DNA of 64,000 nt from NCBI GenBank assembly GCA_965112735.1, contig OZ218950.1, positions 4,898,001 to 4,962,000 of the forward strand, given 5' to 3'. Origin of the DNA: Phaeosaccion multiseriatum (taxonomy: Eukaryota > Ochrophyta, other classes). Of the stretch, positions 22,929 through 34,594 are shown in pieces. A program made the position numbers and the translations under genes. Position 1 is the first letter of the stretch; the number at the start of each line of letters is the position of its first letter. The notes beneath the pieces are model-generated. The model saw only the letters and a list, made by a program, of their open reading frames with translations. It had not been told where the DNA came from and made no database searches.

Positions 22929-23084
22929 TGTTGGGATATCTCACACCTTGAGACTGGTGACGAACTTGCACGAGTGTGGGAAAGCGTCTTATTAGCTACA
23001 TAACACTAAAAGAAGAAGAAGTGAACGGACTTGTACCAGCGATATGAGATCGATATCTAGTGTCGACATCGATTTATCTCAACA
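22929..23084 (-). repeat. 5' LTR of Copia-like element
   Basis: 156 bases, identical copy; it would carry the promoter for the minus-strand ORFs. Confidence 0.93.
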
Positions 23085-23130
23085 ACTGCTGCTGCTGCTG
23101 CTGCTACTATACGTGTCAACGTGTCAACCA

Positions 23131-23434
23131 CTACTAATCCCTTCATCCAGGAGGCGCACACGCTCACAAGATTCTCTCAACAGCAGAGAGGTATTGGCTG
23201 ATCATGATCGATTGATTGATTGATTGACCGCTCGACTAGGACCTAGAGTCCACCCCTGACGCACTATAGCCCACATTCTACTACTAATCCCTTCATCCAG
23301 GAGGCGCACACGCTCACAAGATTCTCTCAACAGCAGAGAGGTATTGGCTGATCATGATCGATTGATTGATTGATTGATTGACCGCTCGACTAGGACCTAG
23401 AGTCGACCCCTGACGCACTATCGCCCACATTCTC
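23131..23434. repeat. Tandem duplication of a ~150-base unit
   Basis: 23131-23280 and 23281-23434 are nearly identical (start CTACTAATCCCTTCATCCAG, contain a GATT run and CCGCTCGACTAGGACC). Copies differ mainly in GATT number and a few substitutions. Copy 2 runs into the GATAGCG array. Confidence 0.9.
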
Positions 23435-23670
23435 GATAGCGCGCTATCGGGCCCCAGGGGGGCGGATAGCGCGCTATCGGCCGCCGGCCGATAGCGGATA
23501 GCGGATCGGCTGGCGCCGGCGATAGTGGATAGCGGATCGGCTGGTGCCGGCGATAGCGGATAGCGTGCCAGCTGGCGCCGGCGATAGCGGATAGCGCGCC
23601 GGCTAGCTAGCGCCGGTGATAGCTGATAGCGCGCCGGCTGGCGCCGGCGATAGCGGATAGCGGATAGGCA
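23435..23670. repeat. GATAGCG / GGCGCCGGC satellite
   Basis: About six irregular units built from GATAGCGGATAGCG and GGCTGGCGCCGGC, themselves palindromic (GATAGCGCGCTATC, CTGGCGCCGG). A short dispersed copy with similar edges occurs at about 16849-16900. No coding potential. Confidence 0.85.
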
Positions 23671-24280
23671 GTGCATGAGGGGTTGACAGGAGGGGACTTG
23701 CTTGATGGGCCCCAGCCCTACCAGACACGCCTAGCTAGCGGCCTAGGCCTATTTGGGATTTGTCTAGCCTAGACGTAGGCCGAGGGGGGGGATTTGCCCC
23801 TGGGCTGGACCGGAGCCCGCCCAAATGTCTGATAGGGCATTGAAGCCAAACGACAGTACACACACATACACACAGATGCTTATGTATGTATCTTCTTTGT
23901 CCCCTCACTCTTCTGCCTCTCCCTACCTCTCTCGCTTCGCCCTCCCTTCCTCCATACCTCCATACCCCCTCCTCTCTCTCCCCCCCCCTTCCTCCCATCC
24001 CCCCTTATTTGTCAGCGTATCGTGACACACCTTGACGATCGCATACATACTGCGTCGCATGCGCTGCCCTGTCCGACAGAGGCGCATATCGCGCTCGGGT
24101 AGGATAGGCAGGGACACGCGAGTATGCGACCGCACTTGTACAAAGAAGCTTCCGACAATTGGCCGACGTTTCAGTTTCAGTTTCAGTTTCAGTTTATCAG
24201 ACCCCTAGTCATTTCGGGTTTCTCATACATACGCACCCTACCACGGCGAGGCGAACGAACTTGCTGCAGCAGTAGGCCCC
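23671..24280. other. Spacer with low-complexity tracts
   Basis: No gene. Holds CT-rich and ACAC tracts (23855-23990) and a TTTCAG hexamer run at about 24170-24196. Confidence 0.5.
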
Positions 24281-24610
24281 ATCAAGACGGCCCTCCGCAT
24301 CATCGAGTGCGAGAGCCACCAAAAGGCGGCCGAAGAGACCCACTATACTATGATCTCACTGGGTGTAGTGGGTTCGGCCCCTGACATGCTTCTGAGACAG
24401 GCCAGCCCAGAAGCAGGAAGCAGCCTTGGCCCTCATCATTGCCTTATTACATGGCTTTCCCCCAGAACCTGGAACCTGCCTGGCCGGCTGGCGCCGCCCA
24501 GAAGCAGGAAGCAGGGTCGCCTCAGAAGCATGTCAGGGGCCGAGTGGGTCTTCTCGGTCGCCTTCTGGTGGTTCTCGCACTCGATGATGCGGAGCGAGGG
24601 CCGTCTTGAT
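24281..24610. repeat. Long imperfect inverted repeat (hairpin-forming)
   Basis: Left arm 24281-24396 and right arm 24521-24610 are reverse complements at roughly 90 percent by eye; the left arm carries about 29 extra bases (around 24345-24373). The loop is about 124 bases and contains two direct copies of GCCCAGAAGCAGGAAGCAG (24405-24423, 24496-24514, the second next to the right arm). Transcription would give a long double-stranded RNA. Confidence 0.8.
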
Positions 24611-24669
24611 TAAAACAAAGGTCCTCACCCGTCGCGCGGTGAAGCTCTCCTCGCTGCCACTACTGCTGC

Positions 24670-26731
24670 TCAGGAGTAGAGCTGAAGCGGAGTGAGAGCG
24701 CTCTCTCCGAGAGTGTGCGCGACCCCAACAGCGACCGCCGTAGTACTACTACTGCTAGTCGTCGGGGTCTTGGCCGTAGTAGTAGTGGTAGTAGTAGGTG
24801 TAGGAGGTGTCAGGGGAAGGAGCAGACCGCCGCTCCCCTGCCGCTGGTACGCAACCACAAGCCTCGCGAGCACCTGCACCTGTCGAGTGAGGTTGACAAT
24901 CTGGCCGGCCCCCTGTCTCCGCTGCGAGGCCCAAAGCGCACTCAAACGCTGTCGCTCTCGCTGGCAATCCTCCAGCAGGGAGGCTTGCTCTACCAGCTTC
25001 CCCAGCCACTGCGAAGCGTGCTCTGACTGCAGCACCCCCTCGCTCAGCCCTTCCAGCGGGTCCTGTGAGAGGGCCTCCGCCAGTCGAGACACGAGCGTTT
25101 CGTCCGGACCGAAAGACGCGACCTCAGCGTCTTCATCGCGGGCGCCGACTTGCACTCGAAGCACCGGAGCAGCAGCCTTGCGAGCGCGCTCCTGCTCTTG
25201 CTCCTCCTCCTCCTCCTCCTCCTCCTCCTCCTCCTCCTCCTCCTCCTCCTCTCCCCCCTCTCCCGCCCGGCCATTGCCACCCTCGTAATGGCGCATGAGA
25301 AGCCGCAGACTGGCACCAAAGGACAGCTCAGACTCATCGTCCGAGCCACGCTGGGTCCTCTTCTTAGTCTTCTCAGCCTCGTCTGGCGCTCCTCCCTCTT
25401 CCTGCTGCTCCTCCTCCTCCTGTTGCTCCAGCTTCTCCGCCTTCACGTCCCTCTCCTGCTCGTACTGTCGCATGAGGAGCACCAGCGAATCGATGGCTTT
25501 CTCGTACTCTCCTTCCCCTTTTCTTCTCCCTCGGGCAGACCGGCCCCACTCATCCTCGCCGTGAACCTCGTCGCTGGGCCTCCTCCTCCTCTGCGGCCCC
25601 TCATGATGCTGCTGCTGCTGCGGCCGGAGTGCGCTGCCGCTGCTGACCTCCTGGGGGTAGACGTGCTCGGCTTCCTCGTCTAGTTCGCCGCAGTCGCACG
25701 TGTGAAAGCTTGCCACTGAGTAGGCATCCCCTGCTCCACAAAGACTGCCGCTTCCTCCTCCTCTCGCAGCATCTTTGTCGCCGGGGCCATTGCCTCCACT
25801 CTCTCCTCCAGCCTGGCCCCGCCGAGAGAAGAAGGGATATGCCGAGACCGAGACCGAGACGGGGAGCTTGTCGTCCACCTGGGTACCCTGTTCTGCCGTA
25901 CGTACTGTTGGTGCTGCTTTGCAAGGGGTGGGAGGTCGCCTTACATGCATGCTTGTGGACAGGTTCTGGAGCTCTCTGCGAAGGGCGTGCACTTCTCTGT
26001 TGAACTAGTTGTGGGAAGGAAGGTTGGGTGGGGGTGGTGAAAGGCGGGGAAGGGCAAGGGAGCGTAGTTTAGTTATCCATCTGCAAGCTGGACTCTGCTT
26101 GAAAGAGCTCTGCAAAGGCTGGGAAGAGGAGGGCTTGGACACCAAATACGCAGGCCACACTTACGTCGTTCTTTTCGAGGCGCACTTGCCGCTTCAACTC
26201 CTTCTGCACCGCCATGTTCTTCTCCCGAACAGCTCGAGCCCTCTGCGCTGCCTGGTCTACCTGATCCTGCAGGTCGGATACCCTCAGCATCAGCATGCCA
26301 TTCCGCACTCGCAGCTCGGCGTTCTCACCCTCAATCACCTGACCATACACTCTCATGTCTGCCACAGAGCCACTGGAGAGAACATCGGGAGAGAGGGCCG
26401 AGGGCGGAGCCGGGGAAAGGCACCCAGAAGACGGAGAGTTTGCAGTAATGTCACCATCATTGACGACTACCGGCCTCTGCGGTGTGGTGAGCAAGACCGC
26501 CGAAAGGCTGCTGCTCGTCCCGCTGCTACTGGTCCTCCAGGTGTAGCTGGGCGTAGCACGGCTGTGATCATTCCCAGCGCTGTCTCTAGAGTTGCTGCGA
26601 TCCTTCAAGGGTGTCCGCTCCATGGCCGTGTTCTCTGGAAGCTGGTCCTTCTGGTCCTGCTCCACCACCACGTCCTCTCCCCCCTTTTCTCTCGTGAGGC
26701 GACAGCCTGGCAGGAACTTCGGCGACTCCAT
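24670..26731 (-). CDS. Uncharacterised coiled-coil protein
   Basis: Exons 26731-26165 and 26004-24670, phase 0; 633 residues. The intron runs from GTAAGT to CAACTAG. The N-terminal 110 residues are disordered. A heptad-rich segment (VIEGENAELRVRNGMLMLRV to LEKND, then FNREVHALRRELQNL across the intron) predicts a coiled coil and supports joining the exons. Further on, two related motifs, LVLLMRQYEQER and LRLLMRHYEGG, are separated by a Gln/Glu-rich region, followed by a poly-Glu run (coded by GAG repeats at about 25205-25250), another helical block (about 500-590) and a Thr/Ser-rich tail. No family recognised; a scaffold or cytoskeletal role is a guess. It is divergent from the ABCG gene across 352 bases. 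Confidence 0.65.
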
Positions 26732-27083
26732 GCTGCACAGCTATGCGCGCCCTCTCTCGTTCTTCTCTGTGCTCATGCCTCTCTCTCCTACCTTGCGTCT
26801 TGGTCCTGTTGGAAAAAATCTACAACGGAAAGAGGGATGTAGATGGGTTCAGCACGCGGGAAAATGTGAAATATTTGAGTTTCAGCTCCTGCGCTCCGAC
26901 CCCGGGGGGCGATTGACCTTCAAAAACTCTCTCTCGAAAAAGATCCATTCCATTTGAGAAAAGAGCGAGAGAGAGGGACAGAGAAGCAGGGGCGGGGAGG
27001 CCTTGAAAGCTTAGAGCTGCTTCACGAGTAGTCCCTGCTTTCTCCTGCATCGGCTCATCCTTTTGCAGGGCACTAATTCACTC
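26732..27083. promoter_or_regulatory. Bidirectional intergenic/promoter region
   Basis: The 352 bases between the divergent start codons of the coiled-coil and ABCG genes. A TTTTGCAG just before 27069 could be a 3' splice site of a 5'-UTR intron of the ABCG gene. No TATA box recognised. Confidence 0.35.
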
Positions 27084-28702
27084 ATGAAGCAAGCTTCAAC
27101 GGCAGTGTTCTTGTTTGGTTTGGTCGCAGCAGGCCCTGCAGCAGCGAGGGCCAAGCTGCCGTCGCTTCTTTCAGGAAGGGGAGGCGTGCACTTGGCGACG
27201 CGGGGAGGAGCGCAGACCCTGGGCAGCACAAGTACCAGCACCGCCATCGGTTCTGTGCTTGATGAGCAGAAGGAGGAAGTTGATGGTGAAGCGGCAGATG
27301 CAATAGCAGCAGTTGTAGCAGCAGGAGCATCCGCAGTCGCACCAGTCGCAGATGTGGATATGGGGGACTTGCTTGCGCAGGAAGAAGGAGACACCGCTCA
27401 GGCAGAAGCGGCGAAGAGGGGAGAGTTGGCGCCTGTGGAGTCCGTGTGTTTGGAGTGGGAGAAGGTGTCCTGCTCTGTAGGCTCCAAGAAGGTGCTGTCC
27501 AACGTCTCCGGCAAGGCAGAGCCTGGGCGGCTACTGGCTATTATCGGCCCATCAGGTGACTAGACCTACTTGGACGAGACACCTCTGCCAATTTGACATC
27601 CATCTTCTCGTCCTTCTCATTCCCTTTCCTCCCCTTCAACGACACTGCTTTTTCTTTTTCGTAGGGAGCGGCAAGACCACACTGCTCAACTCTCTATGTG
27701 GGCAAGTGCCGAAGACCGCAAACATGGTCCTCAGCGGAAACCTCTCGGTCAACGGTGAAAAGAGAAAGGACGGGCAGAAGCAGGTAAGTAATGGTAGTAT
27801 ACCTCCTCAGACACGTCTCCTCACTCACTCTCACTCCGCCCATCCCCCCATCTCCCCCCCTCCTCCTCACCCCGCAGGCCTATGTGCAACAGTCCGATGT
27901 GTTCTACTCGCAAATGACCGTGCGAGAGACCCTGGAGATGGCCGCCCGCCTCCGCCTCCCTCGACACATGTCTCTCGCTGACAAGAAGGCCTACGTCAAT
28001 GCGCTCCTGGCCACGCTGGGCCTGGGCAAGTGCGCGGACACCATCGTGGGGGACGAAAAGGTGCGCGGAGTCTCCGGCGGAGAGCGCAAGAGGCTGAGTC
28101 TGGCGTGTCAGCTATTCGGCAGCCCCTCCATGATCTTCGCGGACGAGCCGACCTCAGGTTTGTGAATACTGTGTGTGTGTTTGTGTGTGTCGTGTGCCGT
28201 AACCGTCATGTAGTGCGGGGTGGGGGGGGGACGAGAGGGGGAGGGAAGTATGGGCAATGGGAGAGCAGGCTGGATGGATGGCAGTGGATGGGAGGGCACC
28301 GTACCCGTCACTCATCGTACCCCACTCTGCCCTGCCCTGTGTTGTCATTCATTGTACTATTGTGTGTGCCCCCCTCTTGGATAGGACTCGACAGCTTCCA
28401 AGCGGAGAGGGTCGTGGCCACGCTCAAGGATCTGGCGGAGAAGGGAGGGCACACCATAGTCATCTCTATTCACCAGCCCAAGGGAAGCATCTACTCCATG
28501 TTCGACGACTTACTCGTGCTCAGTGTGAGTGGGAGTGGGATGGGTGGGAGAGGTGTGCATGAGTTCTTGAGTGCGTGAATTGTGTGTGTGTGGGGGGGGG
28601 GGGGGGGGGATGGATACATACAGAGTATTTCCAAGCTCTCACTCTCACCGGATGACTTGGCCTGAATCCGTTGCGTTGGACCCTAAAAACAACACCACCG
28701 CC

Positions 28703-28734
<32 letters not shown>

Positions 28735-31700
28735 CAGGAGGGCAAAGTCCTGTACGTAGGAGAGGCAGACAAAGCCGGTGAGTACTTTACTACCGCCGCC
28801 AGCAAGATCAGCAAGGAGGCCGACAAGCTCGCCAAGGAGACCAGCAAGGCTGGCTCCATCAAGGAGTGGGTAAGTTTCTTGTTTGTTTTGTTCATGTTTT
28901 TCAGAGTGGATCTGGTGGGGCTCGATGGCAGTGGATGGTTGTCGTTAGAGGCCCGGCTCATGTTGTTGAGAACCTCGCGAGTGCACGCTTGGATACAAGC
29001 ACATCATGCACCACCCCCCCCCCCCCCTGTGTGTTATCTCACTCGCTTCTCCCTCCCTTCTTCATCTCTTCCTCCCTCCCTCCCTCTCTCCATCTCTCTC
29101 TCTCGTCCAAGACGGACTCACTATACACAATGTGACTGACCATATTCCCTCACATGCTGCGCGTTCCCCGCGCGTTCCCGTGCCGCGCACCCACCCACCC
29201 CTTAGGCTGGGGAGTACCTCTCTTCTGCGGCCACCAAGGTCGGGCTCAAGGGACCACCCCCCGTGCCCAAGGATCACAACACGGCCGAGTACATCATCGA
29301 TCTGGTGAGATAAGTAAGAGCAAGTTAGCATGTATGTAAGACTAAGTAAGGCTGTTGAAAAGGCTTGGGGGGAGGGGGCTTACTCGCGTGTCCATCTCCG
29401 AAGCTCCTCATGTTCCTAAGCTTATCGTGGGTGTGTCTTGCGTGGGCTCAAGTCAAATGGGCGTCCGTCCATGCCTGCTCCACCCTCTCCCTCTCCATCT
29501 CTCCCTCTCCCTCTCTCTCTCCACCTCTATCATTCTCTCATGCTTGTTCTTCTCTTTGCTGTGATGTGATGTGATGCCATGAAGGTTTCCACCGACACGA
29601 GCAGCCCGGAGGCCGAGGAGGTCTCCAAGGAGCGAGTTGCCAAGCTCCAGGACGCGTGGACGGCAGTGGAGGAACAAGCAGCAGCCGATTTAAAGGCCGC
29701 CGAGGAAGCTGCAGCAGCTGCAGAAGCCGCAACCGTAGAGGCCGCTGCCAGAGCTGCTGCTGCTGTTGCGGCCGCCAAGGAGGCAGGGGAGGTGGTGGAG
29801 GTAGAGGAGGCGGAAGCGGTGGCTAAGGAAGAGGAGTCGATTGTTGAGGTGATGAGCAGGGCAATGCGCAGACACAGGAAGAGGGCCGCACGACGCCACC
29901 GCATCAGAATGAGGAAGAGAGCTCGCACGGGGGGGCTGGGGGTGCAGTTCCGACTCTTGCTCACCCGGTCCTGGAGGCAGGTGCGTGTAACTGTAGGGTG
30001 CAACGGCAGAGTGCAACGGCAGAGTGTAACGGCAGCAGCAGCTTTACTCTCCTTACCTTTCTCTGATAGTATGAGCCCAGTTCATGGACATGGAGAGATG
30101 GGGAGGGGTTCTGAGTTGTGACTTGTGTGAGGAGAGGAAGGAGGGAGTGACTGACTGAGTGGGTGCGCGACTGGGTGAGCGAGTGGGGAGTGAGGAAGGA
30201 CGGAGGAAGTGCGTACGTACCCTCAAAGACGGACCCCATTGTTCTCAACCCACCCCAAACGACAACTGACTGATTCCGCTTGCCCGGCCCGACTCGGACG
30301 GTTACAACGGTTGCAACGGTTACAACGTCTGCAGGTTACTCGTGCCAAGTCTGCGAACATCGCTCGGCTCATTACCAACGTGGGGTCCGCTGTGGTCTTC
30401 GGCTGCATTTACTGGCGCATGGGCACCGGGCAGAGCAGCATCAACGACAGGATCGGCCTCATGCAGGTATATAGGCACAGAGGGAGGGATGGGAGGGAGG
30501 GAGGGAGGGAGGACAGGTATCGTGCGGGAGAAGCAAGCAAGGGGAGGGAGGGTGAGGGTGTTGTCCTTGCCTTTGTAAGAAGCTGTTGTAATTGTAGCTG
30601 GACCTGCAACTGTAACGGTCGTTAAGTGTTCACAGAGCTTTGCTTGCTTTGGGGGTGAGGTCGGAAATTGACCATCCTCCTTCATTCCTTCCACCAACTG
30701 CTTGACACCAACTGCTGTAGGTGTCCGCCATCAACACGGCCATGTCCGTTGTGGTCAAGACGCTCAACACTTTCCCTGTGGAGCGCAGCATCGTGCAGAG
30801 GGAGAGGGCCGCAGGGGCGTACAAAGTCGGGTAAGGGTTGGTGGAAGACGAGCAGTGGAAGGGCAGTCAGTCAGTCAGTCAGTCAGTCAGTCACTTGCTG
30901 GGCAGACGGGCAGTCAGTCATTGAATCAAAGGGGGGGTGCTTGCTGCTCTGACATATACCTAACACGGCCCCTTCCGTCTGTCCGTCTGTCCGTCTGTCC
31001 GTCTGCCCGTCTGCCCGTCCTTCCTCCCTTCTCCCCTCCCCGTCCTCACTCACTGGAACGGCTCACCACCCCCGACCCCCCCCCCCCTCCCCTCCTTGAC
31101 AGGCCCTACCTGGTGTCTAAGCTCATAGCAGAGCTGCCCACCTCGGCAATCTTCCCTAACCTCTTCGGCCTTGTGCTCTACAAGATGGTCGGGCTCAACC
31201 CCGAGTACGTTACATTATCGTTACATACGTCACATTTGTAGATGGGATGGGGTTAGATGCAAGTGGGGGAGGGGAGGGGGGGGGTGGGGGAGAGGGAGGG
31301 AGGGAGGGAGAGAGGGAGGGCAGAGAGATTGGGAAGTGGGGGAGGGGGAAGAGGGGAAGGGGGGGTGGAGGGTCGACCCAATGGAGGAGGGGGGGGGGGG
31401 GTCAATCCACACCCAATCAATCACACTCTCCTCTCTGAGTCAATCTCTACGACTGCTCAAAACTTTGTCATCCCCTTACTCTCTACGACTGCTCAAAACT
31501 TTGTCATCCCCTTACTCACGTCCACGTGTACTCTCCATTCCCTCGTGCTGCGTGCGCTGCTGGGCTCTGCTCTGCTCTCTCTCCCCCTCCCACTCTGCCC
31601 CCGCCCCCCCCATCTCTCTCTCTCTCTCCGTCACCCCCCCCTGTAGCAAGAACCGCTACATGAACTTCTGCTCTCTGGTGACGCTCACCGCCTTCACTTC

Positions 31701-33566
31701 CTCTGCGCTGGGAATGCTCGTGGGGGCCTTCACGCCCAATGAGGATGCGGCCCTGGCGGTAAGGAGAGGGAGAGGGAGATGGGAAGAAGGGAGGGAGAGG
31801 GGCGGGAGAGAGAGAGAGGAGGAGGGGGGAGGGAGAAAGACGGACACAGTGAGAGAGAGGAGGGGGGGTGGTGGGGGGGAGAGAAAGGGAGAGAGGGAGG
31901 TAGAGAGAGAGGAGGATGAGGTTGAAGAGGGAGAGAATGAGAGAAGGGAAGAGAGGGAGGGAGACCCCTCTCACCAATGCCTCGCCTCCCATATGTCTGC
32001 TCTCTGTCCGTGTGTGTGTGCGCGCGTGCCCCGCCCCCCGTTTGTGCCGGACCGCTTGCCTTGCGGTACGGTTACGTTACGGTTACGTTACGGTTACCTG
32101 ACCGTTACAGGTGGGCCCTGCCCTCATGACCGTGGCCATCATCTTCTCCGGTACGTCAAGTCCCCCTGTCCCTCCGCCTTGAGCGCTAGAGTGGCAGGGT
32201 GTGTGTTGGTTGGTGCTAAGCGTCCGTTTGTCCCCTTGTCGTTGTGGCCAGTGCTAGGGTGGCGGAGTGGGTGTCGGTGCTAAGTGAGTGTCGCTGTGTC
32301 CCCTTGTCGTTGTGCCATGCTGGTGCGTCGAGTGTGCTGTGTTCCCCTTTGACCAACCCTCCCCTCCCCTTCCTTCCCTTTCCCTCCTTTCTCCTCTCCC
32401 CTCCCTCTCCCTCCCCCCTACCCGCTCCTCCCCCCAAACAGGCTTTTACATCAACCCCGAGAACATTCCAGCGGCGTTCCGCTGGCTCAAGCAGAGCAGC
32501 GTCATCAAGTGGTCCTTCGAGGCGCTTGCGGTCAATGAGCTCCGAGGGCTCCAATTCAGCACGGACGACAAGCAGACGAGGTCAGGAAGGAGGGAGGGGA
32601 GGGAGGGAGGGAGGGAGGGGGGAAGAGGGGGAGTGGGGAAGAGGGGGCGTCGACGCGTTTGTAAGTCAGAGACTCGGGGGGGGGGGGGGGGCAGATGAGT
32701 ATGGGAGGGAGAAGGCATTTGCTGGGGAAGGAGAGAGAAGAGAGAGAGGTGGCCTTTGGTTGCGTGCCAGCTGTGAAGCTCTTCTTTTGCTTGCTATTGA
32801 TTTGTCTCACAACACCTGCTTCCTTGCTTTGGCCAATCCATGTCTTTTGTGCTTTTGTGGTGTGCCTTTCAGAGGCCCTCCCATCGACAATGGCGACCAA
32901 ATGCTCGAGCGCATTGGCTTTGGGGACAGCACCGTCGAAGGAGCCACGAAAGGGTAAGTGAGCGAGTGAGGGAGGGAGGGAGTGGGAGTGAGTGAGGGAG
33001 TGAGTGAGGGAGCGAGTGAGCCGGGGGGGTGGGTAAGCGAGCGAGTGAGTGAGGGAGTGAGTGAGGGAGCGAGTGAGCGGGGGGGTGAGTAAGCGAGCGA
33101 GTGAGTGAGTGAGTGAGGGAGTGAGGGAGGGAGTGAGTGGGTGAGTGAGTGAGGGAGTGAGTGAGGGAGCGAGTGGGCGGGGGGGTGAGTAAGCGAGTGA
33201 GTGAGTGAGTGAGTGAGTGAGTGAGCCCTTCGCTGTTTTTTTTGCCTTCCTCCCTTCCCCCTTCTTCTCACCCTGGATCCTTACCCCCGGCCGTCTCTGC
33301 TGGCACTGCCTGGATGCATTTCTGCATGGCCAATCAGCTTGGCCGCCATCCTGGGCAGCTGCTACGCGCTGACGTACATGTTCCTTTTGGCCGACGTGCC
33401 GAGGTTTCAGAAGATGCAGGAACTGGAGCCTACGCCTGCCCTTGGCCAAGAGGAGGGGGAGGGGGTGGTGGCCGAGGTGGGGGAGGGTAACACGGTGCTG
33501 CAGATTGAGAGCGACTTGAGTGGCTTTTCAGACTCAGTCGTAGAGACAGCCGTAGAGGAACCGTAG
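27084..33566 (+). CDS. ABCG (WBC-type) half-transporter with N-terminal signal
   Basis: Fifteen exons: 27084-27555, 27665-27783, 27878-28157, 28385-28524, 28738-28869, 29206-29304, 29585-29980, 30335-30466, 30721-30830, 31103-31204, 31647-31758, 32111-32150, 32442-32580, 32873-32953, 33338-33566. Phases agree throughout; 860 residues. ATP-driven export of a lipid or other hydrophobic substrate, as a dimer. Nucleotide-binding domain first: Walker A GPSGSGKTT (155-163), VSGGERKRLSLA (about 261), Walker B MIFADEPTSGLDS and HQPKGSIYSMFDDLLVLS. Then an unusual Ala/Glu coiled insert (exon 7) and the membrane domain (NVGSAVVFGCIYWRMGTG, PYLVSKLIAELPTSAIFPNL, TSSALGMLVGAF). MKQASTAVFLFGLVAAGPAAARA looks like a signal peptide, odd for ABCG; plastid or endomembrane routing is possible. 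The C-terminal tail is acidic. Confidence 0.92.
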
Positions 33567-33578
33567 GCGCGTCCGTCC

Positions 33579-33625
<47 letters not shown>

Positions 33626-34594
33626 TGGTGATACAGCAGCAGGGAGAGTGGTGTGGTAGAGGCAGTGGAGTGAGAGGCGAGGAGTGGTCAAGTCTCTCTC
33701 CGGCAGTGAGAGGCTGGTGTGGTTGGTATGGTCATTGGTTGGGTCTCTCCGGCGACGTCCAACGCCAGCCTATATTTTGTGCTACAGCAGCAGAGCAGAG
33801 GGGGCCTGCAGAGGCGGACGGCAGAGGCGAAAGGCCCCACTAGCGTCGCGTCTGTGTCCCTCCCCTCCCTGGTGGTGTAGGGATCATTTGTGTTGCTGCG
33901 CCACAGCAGTCTCGATGTCGATAAAAGTATCGAGGCGAGGCGGGGCGAAGGCCCGGAACAGAGGAGATGCTCTAGCCAGAGGAGGGCCTTTTTACAACAC
34001 AGCAGAGGAGGTTATTTAGTCAAGAGTTTTACTAAAGGATAAGGGGATTTTTTGAAAATTAGAGATAGCGCATTTTACGGAGTACAAAGTACAAACATAT
34101 TTATTAGTTGTATTAATTATTTAATTAATTAATAACAAGTTACAAATCGAAAAAAGTTGTGAGCAACCGAGAGGCCAAACCTGTGCAAGTTGGTGATCCA
34201 ATGGGTTCACAGATAGATTCTCTACCCAGCGCCTCCGGTCGCTTTGAGCGCAGACGCTTTCCTCAAGTGGATGCTCTTGTTCTCCGCTGATTGAAGGATT
34301 GGGTTGCCGAAAATTTACCTCTTCCTTCTGCTGTTTATTTAATTCACCAGGCGGAGCAGTAGTAGCTATAAAAGCTACCCAAACGCCAAAGGGACGGCAC
34401 GAGGAGGGGTGGGGGGAAAGGAGGAGGGGGGGAGAAAGAAGAGATTATATTTCAAGGAGAGACCGCGGGCCGAGCTTCCCCTACGACTGCTTCGTACTGC
34501 TTCACAGGCACAGGAGCGCCCGACAAGCCGTACGCAGCGTCTCTCTCCCCCTCGCCAAGGGAACGAGACCCTTCGATGAACTAAGGGTCGGACT
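33567..34594. other. 3' flank of ABCG and 5' flank of Dicer
   Basis: Contains a (CAG)n run at 33580-33623 ending in the dispersed word CAGTTGGTGATACAGCAG, AT-rich sequence at 34020-34150, and GGAG-rich sequence near 34380-34440. No further gene seen. Confidence 0.5.

Larger units (their letters stand above)
19664..23084 (-). mobile_element. Compact Copia-like LTR retroelement, complete ends
   Basis: Flanked by identical 156-base LTRs (19664-19819 and 22929-23084) that begin TGTTG and end CAACA, and by the 5-base target duplication ACTGC (19659-19663 and 23085-23089). Coding is on the minus strand, so the 5' LTR is at 22929-23084. A purine-rich tract (GCGAGGAGGTG on the minus strand) abuts the 3' LTR. 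No clear tRNA-complementary primer site beginning TGG is seen after the 5' LTR; a CGACAATTGTCG palindrome is there instead. At 3421 bases it is far shorter than an autonomous Copia and has no visible protease or integrase. Identical LTRs imply a recent insertion, into a short CTG repeat. Confidence 0.93.
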
